From contig JACTVC010000009.1 of assembly GCA_018417955.1 (NCBI GenBank), forward strand, positions 1,240,001-1,304,000: a stretch of DNA of 64,000 bases, read 5' to 3'. Origin of the DNA: Laccaria trichodermophora. Lineage: Eukaryota > Basidiomycota > Agaricomycetes > Agaricales > Hydnangiaceae. Positions 35,275 through 46,300 of this stretch are shown here, in pieces. Every line of letters begins with the position of its first letter. Position 1 is the first letter of the stretch. Both the position numbers and the translations under genes were made by a program. The notes below the pieces were generated by a model that saw nothing but the letters and a program-made list of their open reading frames with translations, was not told the origin of the DNA and ran no database searches.

Positions 35275-35862
35275 ATGGCGCTTGATGAGAATTTAATGAT
35301 GATTCTCAAACACCCACACTCTATCGAAGCGGTGATTTCAATACCTCAAATGTGGCGCAATGTCAACCGAGTTGTTGAAATAATTGATGGCCATCATCTC
35401 GAAATACGTATTTCCCATGCTCTTGCTATGTGGACAGTTTTAAGCTTGCACCAATGGGTTAAGAAGGCGATTGATAGTGCACAGTCAGGACAAGTAAAGG
35501 ACACTTGGATCAACAAACTGATGCTGAAAATTGAGAACCTGCTGAACACCAAAGATTGTGCAGGAACACAGATTACTTTGAAATCCTCCGAATTCATATC
35601 TGGACTCCCGGAACATTCTACAAAATTCAAAAAGCCTAGATTCAGCTACAACTCCACGGTAGTTGCGGAGAGGACCCAGGATATTGCATATGATGTCATT
35701 AGAGCATGGCTCAATTACCCCAATGACAAAAGAGTGCAGATTCAACGTGAATTCTTGGAGACAATAGTCTCACGTACTCAAATATCGGTTCTTCTTCTGG
35801 ATATTGTGTGGTCTGCATATCGTGACCCATTCAATGTTATTCTCAACAAAACCAAAGGGTGA
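35275..35862 (+). CDS. Hypothetical protein, probably partial
   Basis: 195 codons starting MALDENLMMILKHPHS, with IEAVISIPQMWRNVNRVVE, LHQWVKKAIDSAQSG and RTQISVLLLDIVWSAYRD. The frame is open only from 35275; a related frame upstream (35150-35270, DDHLGDLFGHLNM...) suggests a first exon, and after the stop a frame continues (NPLKQFKERYYIHPFVDPHSDE) until the family-2 5' end at 35988 cuts in. It lies downstream of and in line with the acidic exon at 34380-35102, so it may belong to the same locus. I do not recognise a domain. Confidence 0.45.
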   Translation: MALDENLMMILKHPHSIEAVISIPQMWRNVNRVVEIIDGHHLEIRISHALAMWTVLSLHQWVKKAIDSAQSGQVKDTWINKLMLKIENLLNTKDCAGTQITLKSSEFISGLPEHSTKFKKPRFSYNSTVVAERTQDIAYDVIRAWLNYPNDKRVQIQREFLETIVSRTQISVLLLDIVWSAYRDPFNVILNKTKG

Positions 35863-35987
35863 CATATTTCAGGCAATCCCCTCAAACAATTCAAAGAACG
35901 TTATTACATTCATCCATTTGTCGACCCACACTCAGACGAGTATAAAGCATTAGAGGGCTTGACCACTCAGATGAAAGATTTCTTTGG

Positions 35988-36120
35988 TTACAAGTCCTCT
36001 GAGTTTACGAAGAGACTCGTTTATTACCCTTGATCTCAAGGAATTTTTCAGTGTTCTAACACTGAACTTTGCCTTTTTCCCACGAAAATTGATGGTTTCC
36101 CACATTCAGGGTTTCAGGGT
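35988..36120 (+). mobile_element. Family-2 5' end, plus orientation
   Basis: TTACAAGTCCTCTGAGTTTA then CGAAGAGACTCGTTTATTAC and GGTTTCCCACATTCAGGG. No matching plus-oriented 3' end is present downstream, so the element is truncated or its end lies in sequence I cannot pair. It ends the open frame of the preceding gene. Confidence 0.7.
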
Positions 36121-36179
36121 TTTGGGCCTTTTGTAGTCTTTCATATTCAGGGTTTCAGGGTTTCAGGCACTCAAGCTAT

Positions 36180-36560
36180 TTGTACGCTTCCATCATCATC
36201 GTTGTAGTTGATGGTACACAGTACAAGGTTTTGTCTATTTGAATTGGTCCTGTAGTGCTGTAGACAGCCATACATTTGTTGAACTTGATTGGCAGATAGT
36301 ACTAGGAAATGTAGACATATTATAGAAGAATTTTGAGCTAGCTTCAACAACATTGTGTATGTCCTCACTCATAGTTGCAGTCTGGTTCTTAGATCTATGG
36401 TATCAACTTAGAATGTTAAGCCTGTCTCATGATGTAGACAACAGCTCACTTTAAATGTAGTTGGCTGGTAAGTATGTTGAGTAATTTTGAGGAGTTGTTT
36501 GACAGTCAACAAAGTGTATCAAAATGTTAGTCAAATCAACTACCCATGGTAGTTCAGTAA
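36180..36560 (+). repeat. Second copy of the F-box gene's 3' end and downstream flank
   Basis: 36427-36560 matches 22082-22206 (GTAGACAACAGCTCACTTTA, GTTGGCTGGTAAGTATGTTG, GAGTAATTTTGAGGAGTTGT), i.e. the last 35 codons of the F-box gene; 36180-36426 matches 21870-22081 less well. Only the gene's tail is present, inside a family-2 element start. Confidence 0.75.
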
Positions 36561-36920
36561 GTGGCGTTGCTGAGTGATGTTGCCTTCACATAATGGTGTC
36601 AGTAAAAGGTGGGGCAGTCAGGACTCACCTAAGATGATGAAATCATGTCATTCGTCATCTCATTGTCACGTTGCCTGGCAGCAATGTGGCAATGCATTGC
36701 ACACTGTTGCAAGCACTCATTACTGGGGAGCTGTCGTTATGGGGCAGCTGGTGTAGGGCATCGGCAGGTGGATGGTACAGGCAGTGGCCTTTGGTGACAT
36801 TGTATAAAATAGCCTATGATGTAGGACTCAGCTTGTCTGAGCCCTAGCTGGGGCTCAGATGAACCCAGTCCTATGTCATAATTTGGTGGGAATGTTCAAT
36901 GCAAATAGTAATCATCATAT

Positions 36921-37769
36921 GCAATCTGAACTACCGCATGTGTGGTAGTTCAGATTGCACATATTTGTTTTCAATGATGTTGAAAACAAAGACAATCTGA
37001 ACTACTGTTAGAGTTCCTCGACTCAAACGTTGGTGTATTCCTGCGAATAGACAATAGTTAGTAACTTGGATAGTAAGTACTACTTACTAATGATAGTCCT
37101 GTACTCCAGCAAATGAGGCTGAAGATGAGTCGAGTGCATGATTGTATTCCTTGGATCACATGAATCCTTCACACGAATCGTAGTCTTGATTACTTCTGCG
37201 TTGACGATGTGTACACTTAAGATGTGGATGATGCAACTAGTATCGGAGACGTTAGTACTGAGATGTTAACACTTCTGATTTAAGTATACGATAGCACGCG
37301 GCTTTATCAGTTACTTAATGGTCCAAGTTGTACTTAAACTTAATAAGTTCACATGAAGTTTTATGGGTAAAAAAGAGGTATCCTTCATTCATGGTTTACG
37401 AACATCTTAAGTACTCTACTAATGATTCTAGATTCCAAGAGAAGGTGTTAGAACCTTCTGAAGCCTTCTAGTAAGTACAATTGTATCTTATTCTACATTT
37501 GTGTCTGTTTGTTAGTACTACGCTTGCCAAATAGTATTAAACAGATGTGTCGTGTACAAAGAACATAGTCACATTGGATCTGGGTATAAACACGCTATTA
37601 AGTTAATATACAGATGAGAGAATATAGCATAGGATCAGGAGACATAATGGGATAAGAGGGAATAGGAATTGAAGACTGTACTGATTGCGATGAGGGTACC
37701 ATAACAACTACTGTGCGCACAGTAGTTCAGATTGCACCTATTTGTTTTCAATGACATTGAAAACAAAGA
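36921..37769. repeat. Tandem ~72-bp palindromic units, split by a solo LTR
   Basis: Each unit has the palindrome CAATCTGAACTAC...GTAGTTCAGATTG and then TTTTCAATGA(T/C)-TTGAAAA. Units 36921-36993 and 36994-37005 plus 37707-37769 are contiguous once the LTR is removed, and they end exactly at the family-2 3' terminus at 37770. Confidence 0.75.
37006..37706. mobile_element. Solo LTR (701 bp, 5-bp target duplication)
   Basis: Begins TGTTAGAGTTCCTCGACTC and ends GTACCATAACA, so it has TG...CA ends inside a TGTTA/TAACA inverted repeat. ACTAC flanks both sides (37002-37005 region and 37707-37711). That is the signature of an LTR-retrotransposon reduced by LTR-LTR recombination. Copia or gypsy cannot be told apart without internal sequence. 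Confidence 0.88.
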
Positions 37770-39834
37770 CTTGTGTCAGAGGCCGTTGCAAGCACGGCAG
37801 ATACGAGTCCTCTCCTTTTATTAGCCAGTTTTATTTAAGCAGTCAATGCAAATTATCAATGTTTACATTAATTTATATAGCTTTAAAAATTCAAACATTT
37901 TCTAATATATATATAGTATTTTTTTGAATCTGTTATGTCCTTATTGTTTTAATATATTTTGTAATATTTTATTTTTATCTGGCTAGCTCATATAATTTTA
38001 AGAAGGTAACTTGACCAGAAAATATTTTTAATTCATCATATAATAAATAATATATTTCAACAATTATTTCTTTGAATAAATTACTGTGACTGCTTGTCTT
38101 TCAAAAAGTGCTCCATTTGAATTTTTTTCTCTGCAAGATTTGAGTGCATCCTCTGTGAACTCATTAAGATGGCCCTTTTTGATGCAATTTCTTCTTGTTG
38201 TCATACCATCATGATACCACACCTCTTTTCCAGGAGTGATCACATAAGCAGTGAAATGAAAGCCACCAGAATAAATAATACCTCTTAATGGTAGAATTGT
38301 AGATCTTCCATTTATTCCCTTGATACGAATAGACTTGCTTATTGCTACTCTTGAAGTATTTAAACTGAATGCAAGTAGTGAAGGGGGCTGATCATATATC
38401 CTTTTGATAATTGTGGGAGAGCCACAGTCACATATACTAGGTTCCTCTAGCCAATGCTGTAACCAATCATTGATTGATTTGTAAGTTCCATCTAAAACTG
38501 ACATAACTCTTTCTGGAGGATTATCCATATCATGATTGTTGTTGCATCCAATGCATGATGACCTTCTGTAACCCAAAGAGACACTATGATCTGATGTGAA
38601 GAAATAGTAAAGTAGATCACGAATGTCAGTTCCAGTAGCTCCATCTGGAAATAATACTGGGTTATCATGTTTGAGTCATCTACGAACTTCATTTCGAATA
38701 TTTTCTAGAGTATCTATACTTCTAATAACTTTTTTGTATCCATCTGCTAACAGTTTACCCTGATTACTAAATGTATAAAATGCTTTTGTCCAGTTTCTTG
38801 GATTGTAAATCCAGATCTCACATAAAATTGTAAAAAGTGAGTCATATGAACAGCTGTAATCAACAGAGTCCCAAACAAGTCCAATGGGAACTTCAGGTGT
38901 AGGGCCAAAACTAGTTCTAACTTTTTTCTTTTTTGGCTCCTCAATTTCTGGATCATCAGCAGACTTTCTCTTCAAATTAGTCTTAATCATATTAGATCCT
39001 TGGGCAGGAATAAAAGATCCACATAATTTTTTGTTTATTTTATTTGTTTCAGTATTCACTTCATTAGTCAATTTGTCAGATAACAAACCATCCTTAGATG
39101 ATTTATTAATAACTTGCCATGAACTGTCAGTTATAACTTGAAAAGTTTGCATAGGATATACCTCACTCCATCTGATGGGTCCCATTACATTCTCTGGGCA
39201 GTATCCTCTTCCTTTAAGTTGTTGATATTGACGTAAAATAGCATTACGTAGTTTTCCATTAATTGATCCAGGTAGATTGCCTGTATAGCGAAGATTTGTA
39301 ATATCATCCAAAAGCTCAAGCTCTCTGAATTCTTGCCGCAGATATCCAGATGCACCATGTGTTATCTTTGATGGATCAAAACCTTGTACAATTACAGTAC
39401 CCTTACATGTAGCACTTCTTGAAAGAGCAGTATAGTAAGATAAGTGAGTTCGACAGCTATTCAAGTCTACAACATTAAATGGTCAAGTCTTTCCTTGTGA
39501 TGCATAGTCTGTCATTGCAAAATTGGGTAACACAGAAACCTGAGAACGTGATATAGATATCGTAAGATCACTTGGACAGAGACACTCAATAGATGTACTA
39601 TTCTTTATTAGTGGGACAACATTTTCAGGTAGCCCCTCAATCTTTATGGTTTTGGCAGGGCGATCAAGTTTTACAAATAAAGTTTCCAAAATCTGTTGAC
39701 CACTTGGCCCCACCTTTGCATCCCATCCAACAACATAACCCTCTTGCCCCTTTGTTATACACAATTCAGTTGCATCATTGTTCCATATCATTATAGGCAT
39801 TCCAATACATAGTGAAAGTTTTCCAGGAATATGT
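37770..39834 (-). pseudogene. Helentron gene, C-terminal part: helicase end and cysteine-protease-like domain, with element 3' end
   Basis: Minus strand from 39834: GKLSLCIGMPIMIWNNDATE, then TDYASQGKT-stop-PFNVVDLNSCRTHLSYYTALSRS (the last PIF1-type helicase motif), a Lys-rich linker, then WDSVDYSCSYDSLFTILCEIW, CIGCNNNHD, GGFHFTAYVITPGKEVWYHDG. The Cys, His and Asp in these phrases are placed like a papain/USP-fold protease triad; Helentrons are known to add a cysteine protease (OTU type in animals). In-frame TGA codons at about 39482 and 38676 are the only breaks and each replaces a likely Arg CGA. After the stop at 38064 comes an AT-rich stretch and then a family-2 3' end at 37770 (bulged hairpin GCCGTTGC-AA-GCACGGC), which ties this autonomous gene to the non-autonomous family. 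Confidence 0.8.
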
Positions 39835-40950
39835 TATGAGTCCTTACGAGTTTACGAGTAAGACTCATTCTTTATCAACTGAGAACTTAGGCAAATTTTT
39901 CATTGATTGATTGATTGATTGATTGATTTACCTTTCATCACCGTGGGAACCTTTTCTCTTAAGCAGAAAAGCAGCCATAAAATCAGCAAAAATGGCAAAT
40001 AAAATGGCAAAAAATGTGTAGAAAATCAACATATTGCTTAGTAAGTTGGAGATGCTGTGTTCAGGGTTCAGGGTCAATATCTAAATATAGAAACCAGCTA
40101 AAAGTTGCTAGAAAATCACAAAAAAATAGTCAAAAATTAAGAGGGATCTTCTCTGTTGCCACGGTGTTGAAGGGGCTGTGTTCAGGGTTCAGGGTTCATA
40201 TCTAAATATAGAACAATGTAAGAAAAATAGCTAGCAAATCAGAAAAAAATGAGTAAAGAAATAAAAATGATACTTTTTCTGTTGCCATGATGTAGAGGGG
40301 CTGTGTCCAGTGTTCAGGGTCCATATTTAAATATGGAAAATTAAGATAATTATGTAAAAATATTATTATATTATGCAATATGACTATATCATCAGACCAG
40401 CCTTCTTGCTCTGAGATATTGGTCAAAAATGCATGACAATTTCCAAAAAGTGTCCAATTTTTTCAGTATTTTGTGTTTTTCTCAATGAGGAATGGTCTGC
40501 ATGACATTATTTATACATATTTGTAAAGGTAAGGAAAGGGGCTACAATTTTTGTTAATGGAGCTAAGTGAGAGGCTGTGTTTCTGCTACTGTGGGAATTT
40601 TAACCCAAAAAGGAAATTTACCACAGATATATAGAGCATGCTATTATAGGTCACAAAATATAACTAACCATCTTCTTTCTTGAGATATATGCAAACAGGA
40701 CTGTGGGAATATTTTACCATAAACAGAAAAATAGTTATAAAATTCGAAAAAATTGCTATAAAATCAAAAAAAAAAAAGAAAATAAGAATAGTAGACATTG
40801 CTGCTAAAATATTGATGGCTAGGCTCAGGGCTCAGGGTCCATTTGCAAATATAGAACAAAACTCAGAAAATCATAAAATGATTACATAAATTCAGAGTCC
40901 ATAGGAAGGACTCATACATGCCATGCAAAGCACTGGCCCACACCCACAAG
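39835..40950 (+). mobile_element. Family-1 Helentron-like element, copy C (1,116 bp)
   Basis: Essentially identical to copies A and B, with 5' TATGAGTCC after T and 3' CCCACAAG before T. On its right the Helentron gene stops after LRLNHEDYYD, on its left the gene resumes about 1,000 codons later at the end of the helicase; the intervening region is missing compared with the copy at 2066-6726. Confidence 0.9.
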
Positions 40951-43192
40951 TATCATAGTAATCTTCATGATTCAATCTCAACCATTCCAATGCTTTTGCA
41001 ACATGCAATCTTCGTACAAGCAAAGGTGTACATTGAACATCTTTTTTTGTGGGTTGGCATGGACCTGTAAACATTACTGCTAAGACTTCATCAAGATCTT
41101 CAATAGGTGGAGGGAGTGTATCATAGATTTTAGCAACAGGATTATGAAATGTGATTGCATTTGCATGCATTTTATATCTTCCTGAAGCAACTTTTATAAT
41201 ACATCTATTATGTCGGACTCTGGAAATTAAAAGCTGCTCAACATAAGTTAGGGATGCAAGTTCTTCAGGTATTTTTCCAAGCCAAAATCCATTGCAAAGA
41301 GCTTTAGGAGGTGTTAATCCTTTTTTAAGAAATTTTAAGCAGTCCTTGCATATATGTTTGCAATCCGTATCAATAATTGGGCCTTCAATTTCCTTGATTT
41401 CTTCATAGATAGATTTTCGCTCAAGTCGAGTTACTCCTCCCCTTATCAGTGGTTCAAAACTACATGTAACTTCACTGCGATCTATCATATCCACAACTCT
41501 TGTGAGCTGGCCACATGCTGCACACCCAGCTTCAATTAAGTTTGAAGGATGAGTGCCTCTACAAAACCCAGTTATAATTTTGTGAATTAATTTTTCAGAG
41601 GGTGGCTTTGGAGGAAAGATTACATTTTTTGACTTTATATATGAGTTTTTGTTTTCAATAGAACGGTTATTTTTGAAGGTTGACTTGGTTTTACACTTGG
41701 ACAACCCAACTTTGTTGACTTTTTTACAATCACTTTTACTCAATCCCTTATACCATCTTGCTTTACGTTCTGTAGTTGTAAGGGCAGGATTTTCAGGAGA
41801 AAATAGGGTATAATAATGGGCACAACGTGAGGTGCACATATGTTGAGATAACAGTTCCATCACTTCAGTGACTGGAGCTCTAGCAAATACTGATACATGG
41901 TGCTTTTTTGCAATTGCTTTTGCCTGTCCAATAGTAATAGAGTCTTTCAAAATCTCTAAGGGAGCATGACAAATCAATAGCTCTGGGTTTTTACGCAACT
42001 CAGCTCTTGCAGCCTGTAAGACAAGTTGATCAACAAATTTATATTTGACTGACCCCTCCAATTTCATACTGGATGATGGTGTGTCAGATGTAATATATGG
42101 TTTGAGGCTCTCAAATGTTGTAAGTTTTTTTCCACCGGCAGTTTGTTGAGGTAGTATAGTAATCATAGGTTCATGGCAATAACAGCCATACCAATGGGTT
42201 ATTGAATGGAGGTAACTAGAGTTAGCTTCTAGTGAACTAAGCACTCTATTAGACAATGGGAGTTCATAAGTATACCAAATTGATATAGATGACCAGGATT
42301 CATAACCCACAGACCTGAAGACATCTACAGATTGAACTGATCTATGAAATAACATGAATTGAAGGCTAAAAGAGAATATGAAGAAATAAGATAGAAGCTT
42401 ATAAGAGCCTTGTAATCTCAATAATTTTTTAATCAAGTTACGGTATTCATGTTTCAGCATGCAATCCTGTTGAAATCGACACCATAAGGCCACACACAAC
42501 TGAGAAGGTGCATCGTTTGAACACAGATAGGCAAGTATACAGGTGTGTAAGATATATGGTATTGAGAGATGCACATATTCAAGCAGAGCATTCAGTATCA
42601 TCCAACATATAGAGGGAAATGATGGTAAGGCGTTGGATAGATTTGTGATTCTAATCTTCGTGATATTGGTAAATTGAACTTGTATCTCATTCCATCCTTG
42701 CGATCGAAGGTATGTGTAAAGCGTATGTGCACTATTCAATCCCTGCAAAATGTATCTGTACTTTCTGTGTGTCTCATTCAATCCTTGCAATTGAATGTAC
42801 ATGTACTTTATCTGTGCCTTATTCAATCCTTGCAATTGAATGTATGTGTCATTGACATGTGCCGTATCATGACTACGATTATGGTAGTCTGGTGCCAATA
42901 GGCCATGCCTCTCAACCAAGGTAGCTGGTTGAGTATCAAGTGCCAAAAGGCCGTGCCTCTCAACCAACGCAGCTGGTTGAGCAAAAAATGCCAAAAGGCT
43001 CGGATTGTTTCCAATCTCTATATATGGTTTGAAGTGATGACCAGAGTCATCAAGCAAATGATGTGCGTTGAAAATCAGGGATATGATGATGAGGATAAGA
43101 AGCATAATGAAGAAAGCAATGGCTTGTGTAATACGCATGATGGTAAGATCAAGAAAGAAGAATGGAAAACTTACGCAATTGAACTTGAACAT
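40951..43192 (-). pseudogene. Chimeric frame: IEIGNNPS secreted-protein front fused to Helentron N-terminus
   Basis: One uninterrupted minus frame of about 750 codons. Residues from MRITQAIAFFIMLLILIIIS (ATG at 43138, a likely signal peptide) continue with YIEIGNNPSLLA, two PA(A/T)LVERHGLLA repeats and four repeats of a Y-YIQLQGLN-x-A type unit: a secreted repeat protein related to that at 15134-15418. A Leu/Ile-rich bridge follows to about 42240. From HWYGCYCHE on it is the Helentron N-terminal region, colinear with 6700-5450: VLQAARAELRKNPELLIC, RARWYKGLSK-like, FPPKPPSEKLIHKIITGFC, AGCAACGQLTRVVDM, LCNGFWLGKIPEELASLTYV and LEWLRLNHEDYYD, where copy C interrupts it (the final 18 codons come from copy C). 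The secreted part may still be a gene; the Helentron part is truncated. Confidence 0.7.
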
Positions 43193-43311
43193 TCACGTGA
43201 CTGGACAAACAAGTGCTTATATTCATAACAACGCGTGACCTATATGTACACAAATTCAGATGTCTTCTCACTCTCTTTGATTTTCGCTTGCGTGTATACT
43301 ATTATGCATGA

Positions 43312-46300
43312 TCAAAAAAGGCCGTAGCTCGCTGTTCCCTCATAGATTTGAGTTCCCGTGTTTCCTTATGTCCTTTGAGCTTATTCCTCCAATCTGATAC
43401 TGTAAGAGGTTGAGCTGCACCCAAACGAATATCTTGCAAGTGTTTAACATATGTTGATTCCAACATCTCATTCCAGTGACCATAACTTTCACATGCATTG
43501 TTGTTGTCAAAGATGTTGTAAGGTGGCCACCATGATTTGTTGGAATATACTTTGGCAACTCCTTGATTTCACAGAATATTCAGAAAGTGAAGAGTTTTTA
43601 ATAAGAAACATACCTGTTGAGCACACATACATTCCACAGATCCAGTCCATTTCATTATGAGTCAGCTTATCATCGAGAAGCGGCGGATATCCTTTGCTAT
43701 TGTCGACAACAAGAAGGCTTCCTCCTCCAACAGGTCCTTCCAACAACTCATCTATGCTCATGCTTCCAATTGTCAATCGCCACAAAAAACCACCACGAAG
43801 GATAGCTGCCTGTACGCGGGGACGTCGAAGAATTCGTGATCGACATTGCAGATATGCCTCATAATCCAATTTGGTAAAGCGGTATCTGGCAGGACGCTGT
43901 GGAAGAAATAACTCAACATCAGGGTATGATATTGAGCGCGGCATAAGCGGCTCAGTCAGCAAAGTGCAGAATGGAATCCCACGTAATGCCAAGAAACGTG
44001 CAATATCTACATCCAGAAATTGAGCATCAAGACGGCAAACCAGCAACGCATCAGAGGCTGTTGTTACAGCTAGCCTCCAGCGAACTGTGACTTTATCAAA
44101 TAAAAATACGTAGAGCCATTTCGCTGGTACATCGGCATCAGAATTTCTGTACAAGGCAATAGAATCAAGGCGTTCACGAAAAGAAGATGATTTTGGAAGT
44201 TCAAGATCAGAGATGATTTGCTGCCCTTCGAGAATTTGACATGTAAATTCAACAAAAAAACGGCCCCGTGCAGTTGGCCAGAAATGAGAAACAACAGATT
44301 CAAGCTTTTTCTCTTCACAAACTCCAATCCACCACAGCCAGAATTTCTTCTCTTTGTCTGAAACCTCCTTATGATTGGCTTGGTTAAGATCTGGCAGAAC
44401 CATGCCATAGTGAAGGGTCAAGGTCTCCTGTACTTCTGAAATTAAGCCAGCGATTGTTGACTGGGGGCCATCTTGAAAGATATCTGGGGGTACATCTGTT
44501 TGCTCATACAGATCATCAGGTAGAGGGGTTGGGCATCGTTGTTCACGAGGGATGAAATCAATATCATATTCAGAAGCTTGTTGATCTGCAGAGGGGGCAT
44601 GAGAAACATTGCCCAACATTACCGATCAGAATATCTCGAGAAAGTGCGACACTTTTTCTTTCCAGGAGCATCCTGATTATATTTAAATTTTTTCTGGTGG
44701 GGAAAGGCATGGGATTTTTAAAAATCCGGGCCAAGAAAGTTGCTTTGCCTTTTCTATGCTGGTAAAGGGCGAACAAAAGCTGAAATATTCAAAAGATTTT
44801 CCTGTTTGTGATATTGTAGTAAAAGTTATACAATTGAGTAAGATTTAGAGGAAAGCTCAAGGAAAGGGATCCTTTGTTTTCAGATGCCATGGAAAAGTGA
44901 TACATGCTGTCAACATGCTGTGAAAAGGGGCCGGAAAGAATGAAATTTCTGAGAAAGGACTCTTTGTTCGGATCTGTTCAACTATTCCGAGTGGGAATAT
45001 TCAAATTTTTCCAATGGCTTTCCTCTTTGTGGAAAGGATAAAATGTAATTACAACAAAGAGTATTACCCTACATATTTATTAACCTGCCCCCGCAATATT
45101 CCAGCCCGGAAAAGGTGTCGCACTTGCTCTGGCTATCCCAGTTTGGGATCTTGCACTATGTTTCTCATGGGGCCATATCCATGTGCTCATCTTCCATTTC
45201 ATCTGGAGATGGAGTACGGAACCTTCCAAATTCAAAACAACAATCCCATTCGTTCCAATAGGAATCATATCGTTTCTGTTCAGGGCCATATTCCTCCAAA
45301 GTCTCGATACGTTCACTAGCAAGGACTTCTTCTTGACCAGGGAGTTCAGGGTCACGGTCCCATACAAAAACCTTTGCAGATTTTATGGGTGGATTTCGTT
45401 CTCGATTCAAGCGTCTTTCACACTCCAATGCTGTCTCCAGACTTAAAAGACAGGGACGATTTTCCTCACGTCTTTCAAAGAATTCTCTCCAAGTGATTGT
45501 TTTGACTGTGGTTGTTGCCGGAGAGCTGAGAGGATTTGCAGATGACTCTGGTATTCCACCACTTTGTGGGGGACCAAATTGAGCAAATATTGGGTCATGC
45601 TTTGCCCACTCTATTTCATCCACGTCCCATTGATACCAGATCGGAATGTTGTGAGCGATTAGCCAGCGAACAGAAGGTTGGTGAGTCTTTTCGATGTCAT
45701 CTTTGGTAAGATAGATAAATGCTCCAACGCGCTGAACTTCGTGTGAGAACGTGCCAAGGTCAGATGCCCGAATTAAATCAGCAATGGCAGGATGGAATTG
45801 TAAATGATTCTCAAGAAGAGAAGGCCATTCATAGCCCTTTTGCGATAAGCTATCTGCTCCTGCTATTAAGAATGATAATAGGCCAATCCACAGCACAAAT
45901 ATATCACGAGAAGCTCGGGCTTCCCGATGTGCTACTGATCGATAAGCATGTTGCCTCTGATACCCTCTGGCTGCAGGATAGGCAGGACCAATAGAAGGTA
46001 TTTCGTACATGCCCCCCAATATCACGATGACACTGCGAATTATGTATTCAAGCTTTGTCCAGCTATTTATCAAGTCTTCAGGCATTGAATACTTTCCCTC
46101 AATTTCCTCAATATGTATGTCTGCCAGTCGCCCCAGTAGACCACCACCAAAGAAAGGCCTTTTAGGTGTAAAGGACAGCCAACCAAAATTTGCTGTCCAC
46201 CACTGAGGATCATTGACCAAGGAGGACAGATCATTGTGGTAATTGATGATGAGGCTGTTCGACTCGCGATCAGGACTGGGACGTGGAGCGCTAACAGTAT

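Noticed and set aside
29928..40889. Three small proteins (63, 74, 69 residues) found identically at three loci
   Set aside because: They are identical because copies A, B and C are nearly identical DNA; composition is AT-driven and copy D does not keep them.
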